NCBI RefSeq assembly: GCF_029087225.1
Contig: NZ_JARFJD010000003.1
Coordinates: 62,001-126,000 of the forward strand
DNA length: 64,000 bases
From: Limnobacter olei
GTDB taxonomy: Bacteria > Pseudomonadota > Gammaproteobacteria > Burkholderiales > Burkholderiaceae_B
Reading direction: 5' to 3'
Position 1 is the first letter of the stretch, and each line of letters starts with the position of its first letter. The translations under genes were made by a program, and so were the position numbers. Below, one piece after another: positions 18,001-25,264 of this stretch. The notes beneath the pieces are model-generated. The model saw only the letters and a program-made list of their open reading frames with translations, did not search any database and was not told the origin of the DNA.

Positions 18001-19106
18001 GGCGCTTGATCAACCGGCTGCTTCGGCGCGCGCCATTGCATGACAGCACTCGCATTGCCAGCCTGACGTTTTCCGTCGGCGAACTGAAGCTTGTCCACCC
18101 ACAAATCGAGTTGTCCGGGAAGTTGATTTTGTAGAATCAACCTGAAGCGGGTTTGCATGAAAGCCAGTGGCAAACCCCCAGATTGAACAGTTGAAGGCTG
18201 CGCATTTCGAACCGAGAAATTGCCAGTACTTTCGGAGAAATTTTCATTGGGCTCAACGGTTGCCTCCATTGACAGCGAAGCACGCGGTGCCCCATCCAGC
18301 CAATGCGAAGGGTTAAAGTTTTTTGCACTCAACTGCACAGTTTCAAATGGGGTTGAGCCCCACAACGTGAGCACCGCATTGGCTTGTACATCCTGGGCTT
18401 GATCTGCCCTTTCTGGGTTTTCCCCCTTGGCATCCAGGGCAAGTTCCAAGCGCTCCAGGGAACCTGTTGCAGCCAGCTTGGCATTCAGTAACACATCTTT
18501 CAAATAGCGTTTTGCATTCACCGTGCCAGTGATTTGATAAGGCTTCGTCAAAGTCATTTCGAGTGTGGAATCGACCTGTGAGTCACGCACAGTCAAGGAA
18601 AAATTGTGAACGCTTAGCTGTTCCGATTGAATCGAAGCCTTCACATACACCTGCTTCAATTCCTCACCATTCACCAACAATTGCCGCACGCTGAAATTTT
18701 GCAAATCCAGATCAACTGGCAGGCTGATTTTTTCCGGCAATACCAGAGGTGTATCGTCTTCAGAGGGCGGTGAATCAACGCGCACAACCTGTACAGACAA
18801 ATTGGTGATTCGAATCAATCGATTCAAGGCACCCGACCATTCAATTACAAGCTGAATTTGCTCAGCTTCAACCTGGGTGTCCTCTTGCTGCCATCGAATA
18901 AACTCCAGGTCAAACCCTTGCCACAGTGTGCCCTGAATGCGGCCAAACTCAAGTTGTTGGTCCGTATTGGCATTCACCCAGTCCTGCGCTTGAGCAACAG
19001 TAAACCGAAGACCTTGTTCCGAGTGAAGCACCCACAAAATTCCGGCTGTAGCAGCCACTATGGTGGCCAACAGCAATGTACAAAAGGCAAAGAAACCGCG
19101 CTTCAA
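15054..19106 (-). CDS. tamB: Translocation and assembly module protein TamB
   Basis: 1350-residue inner-membrane-anchored, periplasm-spanning protein of the AsmA/TamB lipid-bridge superfamily. It works with TamA in outer-membrane protein insertion and probably in phospholipid transport. It has an N-terminal anchor helix (FAFCTLLLATIVAATAGILW), a very long series of beta-strand repeats and the C-terminal TamB (DUF490) domain ending in a beta-barrel-like SRKLSFIARAGADNAVDVLY then QFSFD. E. coli TamB is about 1259 residues. Its ATG overlaps the tamA stop by 4 bases (ATGA). Confidence 0.93.
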   Translation of the reverse strand: MKRGFFAFCTLLLATIVAATAGILWVLHSEQGLRFTVAQAQDWVNANTDQQLEFGRIQGTLWQGFDLEFIRWQQEDTQVEAEQIQLVIEWSGALNRLIRITNLSVQVVRVDSPPSEDDTPLVLPEKISLPVDLDLQNFSVRQLLVNGEELKQVYVKASIQSEQLSVHNFSLTVRDSQVDSTLEMTLTKPYQITGTVNAKRYLKDVLLNAKLAATGSLERLELALDAKGENPERADQAQDVQANAVLTLWGSTPFETVQLSAKNFNPSHWLDGAPRASLSMEATVEPNENFSESTGNFSVRNAQPSTVQSGGLPLAFMQTRFRLILQNQLPGQLDLWVDKLQFADGKRQAGNASAVMQWRAPKQPVDQAPTLDVLAGDVNFDVKTSNVDASVFASLPQRLALTSSIQGTKNGTQLRVDRLLVRDRQAELRGKLHVDLLGKMPADVQLELMKINPANYVPDASPFLQGDLNGRASFKGVLVQSGQAGTVDPLGEFNLDLVNSRLANAPLTLVAKATGGLSRLSNVLLDLDVVGNTVKANGSYGTQSDFVDLDLNLDELPRLGKLIQMTLSGTVRLKGKLRGFDGNFSGEGNVDVRQLKLDDTIQIETVSGQFNLGSAPGSPWVGDIVASKVKVPGAATNTLNELKLTLRGIRNQHELRGVFSSGLQPFSRLRQLKGEFAFAGGFGILQKPKSVSGWKGQLTQLKVEGMWLPARSFSLQAPAPLVLAPGYVELTDFVLKGEDTSVLNNRILRLANREIRVEGEMPQFYFPRMSPILRKQLTVEPKDLIAKVNWTYLANPNKVDGRVNIRHVSGGLQILEDSQVDVDIRTLTANLDFNREAASVDLNILADDFGAVTANLKLPVQQNPQTKAWGIAGDEAMQGSVAAGFTELNWLGPMISGGVRTSGTGQVAMAIAGTANNPDVQGRLFAMDLDVFQLDQGVRLEDGNVVVDFTTDKASIDTFEFTVYNRRPPRRYIEELGPLIQGNGKVKAEGVWNLTGLNGEIRLSMDRVPLLQRPDRWMMVNSTVTVQQPVVEGQPLKIRGEVDTLGAYFEMPESGPQTLGDDVFIQGRSELAGQGLPIDMQLRANLGERFYVNAEGLRSRLEGGLRLVMLEGVGGSGQRRSGRRLSATGTIQTVSGTYRAYGQDLSIERGVVNFQGPLDNPGLNVRAVRKGVAVEAGVEVTGTAQRPKVSLVSEPAVPDSEKLSWMILGRGSGSADRDSTLLLTAAAAIFGDEDESTTRKIAKSIGIDDLSLSTGSLTAADSRAVGSKVAIAPGADASANVIGSDDPLLSQRIVSLGKRFSDRVYLSFDQSVTTAASILKLNYQYSRKLSFIARAGADNAVDVLYQFSFD

Positions 19107-20899
19107 AATGCCACCCCCAGCGCGAAGTGAATTCTTAAATTGTCCTGGTCTGCGGCTTTGGCCACATCGAAAGCGATAGGACCGGCAGGCGTTTTGTATC
19201 GAACCCCCACGCCAATTGCTGGTTTGGGATCAAAGTCGCTCCAGTTGTCTGATACATCACCCACGTCCGTAAAAACTGCAGCGCCAAGCGGGCCCCCATC
19301 AAACCAGCGTGTGTACTCCAGGCTACCGATCATCACGCGACGACCGCCCACCAAAACCCCCTGATCAATAACACCCAGGTCAAGAAAGTCGAACCCGCGC
19401 AGGCTGTTGGTGCCCCCGGCGCGAAAGAGGTAATCCTGTGGAATATCCCGGCGTGCACTGGCCACCACCGTACCAGCCTCGAATCGGGCAGAAAACAAAT
19501 TCTCCCGGGACGGTGACCAAAACTTCTGCACTCGCCCGTACAAACGCACAAAATCCTGATCGGAGGCAAACTGTTCCGCAGCAACAGCCAGTTGACCAAA
19601 GGCAATATATCCCTCAGAGGGATTCAATCGGTCGTCAACAGCATTTCTTGTCCACGATGAACTTGCAACCAGGGCCTGAGTTTGTCCGAAGTTGATGCCA
19701 AGTGCCCTTCGCTCCTCCAGCTGAAAATTCAGACCCAAACGGAAATCATTGATGCCTTTGTTGAATTCCCTGATCACGCCTACAGAGGAGCGATCCACCT
19801 CAAGGTTTGATATTTCCTGATGATCAATTGCAACCCCAACCGAATCGGTAATGCCGCGAGTTGACGGTGGCAGAAATACATCTGCATAAGCCGATTGACG
19901 CTTTTGCTCAACCCGAACACCAGTAACAAGCGAGTAAGCCCGATCAAACAAGTTATTGAATTGATAAGTAGCCTCGGTTCGAAATCCGGTGTTGGAGCTG
20001 TAACCTGCACCCAAACCCAAACGCTTGCTGTCACTTTCCATCACCGTGACTTCGATTGGAACATTCACAGGTTGTCGATCATCCGCATCAATTTTCACAT
20101 CAACGGCTGAAAAATAAGTTGTACCTTGAAGTTCTGCCAGCAGCCTTAACAGCCGCTCTTGTTCATATCGATCGCCGGGACGAATGGTGTTGTAACGAGA
20201 GACCAAATCTTTGGGGTATTTGTTCAGCCCTTCTATTTGCAACTCGCCAAAAGTAAACACGGGGCCACTGTCGTAAACCACACGCAAGGCAACCGTATTT
20301 TTCTCGGGGTCGACATCGGCAACGCTTTCTGAAAGAGTTGCCGCAGCGAAATCTTTGGCCAGCATGTCTCGCAAAAGACTGTCTTTGCTGGCACTCCAAT
20401 CCGCTTGATTAAAGGGTTGACCAACCCCCAACAGCCACAAGGTTTTCAGCCGCTCACGGCGCTGCGCAAATTCATCCTGGTTGATTTCGCCATCAAATTC
20501 AATATCCACCCAGACAATTTTACTTTGCACCCCTGGCTCGATTTTGATGTTCAGCGGTGGAGCCACATCCTCAGGAACTGTTTCATCAACAATTCGCTGA
20601 ATGGAGGGGGAAAAATAACCTTCAGTACCCAAGGCATCTCGAATGGCGGGCCGCAATCTCCTGAAGAGTTGCCATGCATCCCCGTTGTCATTCACCTGTG
20701 CAGTCAAGCGAATTTGTCGCGTGGACTGCTCAATCAAATCGTTGAACTCAGAAGGGATTTGATAATTCACGATCGGCGGATCAAACTCAGTCACCGTGTC
20801 TTGAGCGTAAACCACGCCAATGTGCAGGCCTATTGAACAGCAAGTGGCAAAAAGCCAGCGAACAGCCATGCTTTTGTGGTTAGCCAAAAACTTCTTCAT
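19103..20899 (-). CDS. tamA: Outer-membrane assembly protein TamA (BamA/Omp85 family)
   Basis: 598 residues. An N-terminal signal peptide (WLFATCCSIGLHIGVVYAQD) is followed by POTRA domains in the first 260 residues, including FGELQIEGLNKYPKDLVSRY. A 16-strand barrel follows, with an RGFDFLDLG-type lid-lock motif (Omp85 RGF) near 500 and a terminal aromatic-ended strand ILHFALGVAF-like (exact end IHFALGVAF). It is the first gene of tamA-tamB-glycosyltransferase-DUF599, all on the minus strand. Confidence 0.93.
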   Translation of the reverse strand: MKKFLANHKSMAVRWLFATCCSIGLHIGVVYAQDTVTEFDPPIVNYQIPSEFNDLIEQSTRQIRLTAQVNDNGDAWQLFRRLRPAIRDALGTEGYFSPSIQRIVDETVPEDVAPPLNIKIEPGVQSKIVWVDIEFDGEINQDEFAQRRERLKTLWLLGVGQPFNQADWSASKDSLLRDMLAKDFAAATLSESVADVDPEKNTVALRVVYDSGPVFTFGELQIEGLNKYPKDLVSRYNTIRPGDRYEQERLLRLLAELQGTTYFSAVDVKIDADDRQPVNVPIEVTVMESDSKRLGLGAGYSSNTGFRTEATYQFNNLFDRAYSLVTGVRVEQKRQSAYADVFLPPSTRGITDSVGVAIDHQEISNLEVDRSSVGVIREFNKGINDFRLGLNFQLEERRALGINFGQTQALVASSSWTRNAVDDRLNPSEGYIAFGQLAVAAEQFASDQDFVRLYGRVQKFWSPSRENLFSARFEAGTVVASARRDIPQDYLFRAGGTNSLRGFDFLDLGVIDQGVLVGGRRVMIGSLEYTRWFDGGPLGAAVFTDVGDVSDNWSDFDPKPAIGVGVRYKTPAGPIAFDVAKAADQDNLRIHFALGVAF

Positions 20900-21416
20900 G
20901 CTTTCCTGAATGGATTAATCAATTCGCCCCCCCGAGTTAACACTTTGACACCCCGGTAAGGCATCGTGAATTGGTCAGGCTCAAATTGCCAATAAAAAAT
21001 GTACAAATTTACCTTGTGTCCAACCAATCTGAGCATAAGTCTTAGACCGATTGAAAAAATGACAATCTTTCATCCGAATATTTACCTCCCCCCCCACCAA
21101 AATGGGTCCCCCAAGAAGACCAGCACAATCAAAAAATCTTTATTGAATTACATTATTTTCGCGTGGAGCAACCGTAAACCCAAACAACACGCCAAATCAA
21201 TTATTGCAATAAATAAGCTCAAGAGGGTTATTTTTAATAGGTTACTTCTTATAAATTTTATTTTAATTTAACAATTTAAGTTGTACTGAACAGCGAAGAA
21301 AAAAAATTCATACAGATATCCGCTTTCCCGTGAATCCGATCAAATCTGTTGTGAGTAAAACGCTTATAGCAGTGGACGTGCCTAATAAACTCTCTAGCCC
21401 CAAGGAAATGTGAATC
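20900..21416. other. 517-base AT-rich gap without a convincing gene
   Basis: It separates divergent tamA and the repeat-protein gene at 21417. It is clearly richer in A and T than its neighbours, especially 21120-21310, and contains homopolymer C runs of 7 (about 20930) and 8 (21088-21095). A 90-codon frame at 20999-21271 has an AT-driven Lys/Asn/Ile/Leu composition and no ribosome binding site, so I do not call it. It probably holds the promoters for both flanking genes, but I could not pick a reliable -35/-10 pair. Confidence 0.5.
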
Positions 21417-23147
21417 ATGGAAAACGCCAACCCCGACGTGGGAATTATTAAATCGCCAGCCGGTCTGCAGGTAGAACGTGGCGGCAAGATTGTTGAGCTA
21501 AGTCAAGGCGATGCCTTGAAATGGAATGACGTAGTAACCAACACCGGCACTCAGACTGTTGAGGTATTGATGCCTGCTGTGTCTGCCGGACATGGTGACA
21601 CACTGCTGCAACTGGCACCCAACGCGTCAGCAAAGCTGGAACAGATTACCTCCACCGTTGCAGATGGTGCGACCCGAACAGAAGTGGTCGCGCTGAGCGA
21701 AGGCGTAGAGCTCTATGACATTGACAATGATGTCAGCTCGGCAATCCTCACCCCATATGAAGGGACAATGTCTGGCCTGGTCGGTGCTGGTTTGTTGGCT
21801 GGTGGTAGCGCTGGCGCTGGTGTAGGCGCAGCTATTGGTGGTGCCGCTCTTGGCGCGCTCGCGCTGAGCGACGATGGTGACGACACAGTAACGCCATCGG
21901 ATGACAGCGACTCTGACTCTGACAGCGATTCTGACTCCGACAGCGACTCTGACTCTGACAGCGATGCGGAAGGCGACACTTCTGGTCTGATCGGCGGTAT
22001 CGAGTCATTGAACGATGGTTTGGAACAAACTCCACTTGCGCCGATCACCGCTGTGACAGGCGCGGTGGCCGATGGTCTGGCAACAGTCTCTGACGGCATA
22101 GCAAGTATGTCCGAACAGGACCCCACTGGTGTCTCTACAGTGCTCGCGGAGACAATCGGTCAGCCTCAAGAGGGCTACACAAACGATCAAGAAGGTTTGG
22201 TCGGAGTAGTCAGCAACCTGTCACAAGGCTTGGCCGAAGGCGCAGAGGAAACTCCGCTTGACCCACTTGTTGATCCATTGGCTCAAACACTCGGATACAG
22301 TGAAGCGGATGGTACCGATGGGGTCGCCTCTGGCTTGAGCAGTGTTGGCGACACACTCGCTGCAGACGAAAGCCAATTGAACCCGCTGACCTCCGATATC
22401 CTCTCACCGATAGTTGGAACCGATGAAGGGTCTGGTGGAGCGACAGGCTTAAGCGGCACGCTGAACGAAATAGGCGAAGGACTCACCGACTTGACCAACG
22501 AGGATAGTGCACTGGCACCGCTGGACCCAGCAACTACTGCTGTTTCCGACATGGTGGTATCTGCCCTGTCATCGGGAATTTCGGACGGTGGAGATGCAAT
22601 CGTCGAAAACGCTGAAATGGCTGGCCCAGGCGCGGAATTGATAACCACTGTTGGCACCTTGCTAGGCGGTGAAAGTACTCCCCCCGACACCGAGGAACCG
22701 CCCCCAGCAGACGGCGGAACAACGGGTACCCCTCTAGACGCTGTACTTGATCCAGTAAGTGGCGCTTTGGATGGTGGTGAAGCACCGGAAACTCCATTGT
22801 CACCACTAACCGATGCCTTGATGGACAACTCCGATCCAGCAGTGTTTGCGGAGAACCTTGCAGGGGTGATTGATGATGTTGGTGCAAACACGCCACTCGT
22901 TGCCGTGACCGATCCAATCAGTAATGCATTGACTGGTGGTGAAAGCACAGGGGGAGAGGAGAGCACAGGCGGCACCACCGGAACTCCGCTCGATGCCGTG
23001 ATCGACCCGCTTGCCGAGGCAGCAATGGGCGGTGGAGACACATCACCGATTGATGACCTGCTTGGGGCTGCAGACGGCACACCTATTAGCACCGTGACAG
23101 ATCCACTTCAGGAAGCAATCAGCCCACTGACCGGTGGACTCGGCTAA
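21417..23147 (+). CDS. Acidic repeat protein with FecR/retention-like N-domain and Ser-Asp repeats (surface-protein-like, unknown function)
   Basis: 576 residues, very acidic, with no classical signal peptide. Residues 1-105 (VGIIKSPAGLQVERGGKIV, then LSQGDALKWNDVV) look like the small beta domain at the N-terminus of Bap/LapA-type adhesins and FecR. Residues about 115-150 are a glycine/alanine hydrophobic segment (LVGAGLLAGGSAGAGVGAAI). Residues about 160-183 are a Ser-Asp run of some ten dipeptides. The rest contains eight or nine degenerate TPLxxVxDPLxxAL modules, the last ending at the C-terminus. No RTX or cell-wall anchor is seen. AAGGA lies before the ATG, and a strong terminator follows. 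The paralogue at 23264 is next. Confidence 0.75.
   Translation: MENANPDVGIIKSPAGLQVERGGKIVELSQGDALKWNDVVTNTGTQTVEVLMPAVSAGHGDTLLQLAPNASAKLEQITSTVADGATRTEVVALSEGVELYDIDNDVSSAILTPYEGTMSGLVGAGLLAGGSAGAGVGAAIGGAALGALALSDDGDDTVTPSDDSDSDSDSDSDSDSDSDSDSDAEGDTSGLIGGIESLNDGLEQTPLAPITAVTGAVADGLATVSDGIASMSEQDPTGVSTVLAETIGQPQEGYTNDQEGLVGVVSNLSQGLAEGAEETPLDPLVDPLAQTLGYSEADGTDGVASGLSSVGDTLAADESQLNPLTSDILSPIVGTDEGSGGATGLSGTLNEIGEGLTDLTNEDSALAPLDPATTAVSDMVVSALSSGISDGGDAIVENAEMAGPGAELITTVGTLLGGESTPPDTEEPPPADGGTTGTPLDAVLDPVSGALDGGEAPETPLSPLTDALMDNSDPAVFAENLAGVIDDVGANTPLVAVTDPISNALTGGESTGGEESTGGTTGTPLDAVIDPLAEAAMGGGDTSPIDDLLGAADGTPISTVTDPLQEAISPLTGGLG
21903..21965 (+). repeat. 18-bp tandem repeat encoding Ser-Asp dipeptides
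   Basis: GACAGCGAYTCTGACTCY occurs at 21903-21920, 21921-21938 and 21939-21956, with a half copy at 21957-21965. Each unit encodes three Asp-Ser pairs. The array lies inside the acidic repeat protein gene and could change copy number by slippage without shifting the frame. Confidence 0.9.
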
Positions 23148-23166
23148 TCCCGAATCCCCGAATACA

Positions 23167-23192
23167 AAAACCCCTCTTCGGAGGGGTTTTTT
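23167..23192 (+). terminator. Rho-independent terminator
   Basis: CCCCTC-TTCG-GAGGGG stem with a UUCG tetraloop, preceded by an A run and followed by six T. It ends 45 bases after the stop of the Ser-Asp repeat protein gene and separates it from its paralogue, so the two are separate transcription units. Confidence 0.93.
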
Positions 23193-23263
23193 ATTTGAAT
23201 CCAAATCCCGGTTCAGTGCAGTAAAAATAATAACTTTACCGACAACCCAACGGACATCACCTT

Positions 23264-24094
23264 ATGAGCACGGCACCTCAAATCGGCACCATTGCCTCAA
23301 AAACCGACAAGCTATTGGTTCAGCGCCAAGGCGAGCAACTCACCTTGCGTCAAGGCGATGCAATTTTGGCCGGCGATGTTTTACAGAACAAAGATCTGGT
23401 CGCCGTGGACATCGAACTCCCTGGGCAGGCTGCTGGCCAAGCCGACTCGCTGGTGACCTTGGCGCCGGAATCAGCCGCACAAATCGCCACAAACTCAACC
23501 GCTGAAGGCGGCATGATTGAGGTGACCTCGTTGACAGACGGCGTCGAGCTTTTCGCAGTTAGTGAGGGAACTGATGGTGCTGTTTTACTCGCCGATGCCG
23601 GCACAGGCTTTAGCGGATTGGTTGGTGCAGGTCTGCTTTCCGCTGGTACTGCGGGTGGTGCCAGCGGAATTGCCACAGCGATCGGTGGCGGCGTGGGTGT
23701 TGCAGCACTTGCCGCCTCGTCTGGCGATGACACCAACGCAGGAGGCACTGCCTTTACAGATGTGCGCGTGGACAATGGCGATGAAACAACAGAACCCGTC
23801 GACGATCCCGAGAATCCTGACGAAAGCGAAGACCCAGAAGATCCAGAGAATCCGGAAGATCCTGTCGACAATCCTGAGGAACCGGAGGAACCCACGGATC
23901 CTGTCGATGAGGGAACCACTGGCACGCCGCTGGATGCTGTACTCGACCCTTTGGCCGATGCACTCGGAGATACCCCCTTGTCGGTGATTTCCGATCCCTT
24001 GTTTGATGCCCTGGGATCTCTACCCATCGGCTCCGCCCCCAACCCCGCAGATGCCTTGCCACTGGACGCCGTTACAGGCAACTTACCAGTCTGA
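23264..24094 (+). CDS. Paralogous acidic protein with FecR/retention-like N-domain and TPLDAVLDPL repeats
   Basis: 276 residues. Its layout repeats that of the preceding gene: N-domain (IGTIASKTDKLLVQRQGEQL, then TLRQGDAILAGDVL), glycine-rich hydrophobic segment (LVGAGLLSAGTAGGASGIAT), an acidic linker and C-terminal TPLDAVLDPLADAL-type repeats (about three). Here the linker is a Pro/Glu/Asp repeat (DPENPDESEDPEDPENPEDP) instead of Ser-Asp. No signal peptide, RTX repeats or anchor are seen. It has its own terminator on each side. The shared ends and divergent middle suggest duplication followed by linker turnover. Confidence 0.75.
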   Translation: MSTAPQIGTIASKTDKLLVQRQGEQLTLRQGDAILAGDVLQNKDLVAVDIELPGQAAGQADSLVTLAPESAAQIATNSTAEGGMIEVTSLTDGVELFAVSEGTDGAVLLADAGTGFSGLVGAGLLSAGTAGGASGIATAIGGGVGVAALAASSGDDTNAGGTAFTDVRVDNGDETTEPVDDPENPDESEDPEDPENPEDPVDNPEEPEEPTDPVDEGTTGTPLDAVLDPLADALGDTPLSVISDPLFDALGSLPIGSAPNPADALPLDAVTGNLPV

Positions 24095-24111
24095 GTGAGG
24101 GTTTCTGACAT

Positions 24112-24142
24112 AAAAAAGGCCACAGATGGTGGCCTTTTTTTT
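24112..24142. terminator. Bidirectional rho-independent terminator
   Basis: An A run, then GGCCAC-AGATG-GTGGCC, then eight T. The A and T flanks make it usable from both strands, which fits its place between the convergent repeat-protein gene and the alkane monooxygenase reductase gene. Confidence 0.92.
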
Positions 24143-24178
24143 ATTCAATCCAAGAGAATTATCAATAACCTGTGCCAC

Positions 24179-25252
24179 TCATTCGAATTTGTCGTAACGA
24201 ATGTTCTCAGCCTTCACGCCCAACTTCGAAAACTTGGCAATTGCTGCATCAATCATCGCGGGCGGTCCGCACAAGTAAGCCTGAACCTGCGGCCAATCCA
24301 ATTCAAGCTTGTCCAGTTCGTCCGTGACATAGCCACGCGCACCGTTCCAGCTAGAATTGGCGGGCTCTTCCGACAACACCTGCTTGAAGTTCAGTGAACC
24401 TCGCCAGCCTTGCTGAATTCGACCAATCTCTTCCCCGGCATACAGGTCGCGCTGGGTACGTGCACCGAACAGATAAACCGCATCGCGCGTTTCACCCGCC
24501 CACTTGGCCTGCTCCAGCAAACTCAAAATAGGTGCCATGCCACTGCCACCCGCAACACACACAATCGGTGCAGGCTTTTCACCCTCGGCCGGGCGCAAGT
24601 AGAAATCACCAAACGGTCCGCTCATGCTCAGCCGCGTTTCTTGCCGGTTGGCAGCAAACAGCCATTCAGTGAACTTGCCACCTGGCACCTTGCGAACATG
24701 AAAAACCAGTTCATTGGCTTCCTGACCTTTCGGCGCCATTGCAAAGCTGTAGTTGCGCGACAAACTAAATTCCTCAAGTCGAACTTCAGCGTATTGCCCT
24801 GCCTTGAAGGGCATGGGGTCATCCAGCGCAACCCGCAATTCCACAATGTCATGGGTCAAGTCTTTTTGACCCACAATCGTGCCGCGCGTCTCAACCAAAC
24901 GGTCGCCGCCCGAAGTCAACTCCACTTCAATTTCAAGGTCTGTTTCTGGAATCGACTGACAGGCCAAAATCATCCCGGCCTTCAAATCCTCAGCACTCAA
25001 TACATAACTGGAGTCGGTCAGTTCGCGCACTTTGCCACTTTTCAGTTTGCACTTGCATTGGGTGCAACTACCCACTCTGCAATTGTGGGGAAACCCCAAA
25101 CCAGCAGACAAGGCCGAATTCAAAATCACCTTGCGGCCTTTTTCCACCTCAAAGCTTTGCCCACCTGGGGCCACACTTACCTTGTGGGTCACTTTGCCTT
25201 TCTTGCCCGCCGCTACACCACCCTGCAATCCGAACCATTCAAGCAATTTCAT
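24179..25252 (-). CDS. NAD(P)H-dependent reductase with N-terminal 2Fe-2S ferredoxin domain (XylA type)
   Basis: 357-residue electron-transfer protein. A plant-type 2Fe-2S domain at residues 20-105 has Cys58, Cys63, Cys66 and Cys98. It is followed by an FAD-binding barrel (RNYSFAMAP near 170) and an NAD-binding half (VCVAGGSGMAPILSLLEQA). The domain order is that of xylene monooxygenase reductase XylA and phenol hydroxylase reductases. It lies 12 bases downstream of the AlkB-like gene, so it most likely passes NADH electrons straight to that enzyme without separate rubredoxin. Confidence 0.88.
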   Translation of the reverse strand: MKLLEWFGLQGGVAAGKKGKVTHKVSVAPGGQSFEVEKGRKVILNSALSAGLGFPHNCRVGSCTQCKCKLKSGKVRELTDSSYVLSAEDLKAGMILACQSIPETDLEIEVELTSGGDRLVETRGTIVGQKDLTHDIVELRVALDDPMPFKAGQYAEVRLEEFSLSRNYSFAMAPKGQEANELVFHVRKVPGGKFTEWLFAANRQETRLSMSGPFGDFYLRPAEGEKPAPIVCVAGGSGMAPILSLLEQAKWAGETRDAVYLFGARTQRDLYAGEEIGRIQQGWRGSLNFKQVLSEEPANSSWNGARGYVTDELDKLELDWPQVQAYLCGPPAMIDAAIAKFSKLGVKAENIRYDKFE

Positions 25253-25264
25253 GATTCTCTCCTT

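Noticed and set aside
20999-21271. 90-codon frame in the AT-rich gap before the repeat protein genes
   Set aside because: No ribosome binding site, AT-driven composition, no recognisable domain; listed only as part of the gap.
21903-21965. CRISPR-like array
   Set aside because: The units are directly adjacent 18-bp repeats without spacers and encode Ser-Asp; they are a coding tandem repeat.
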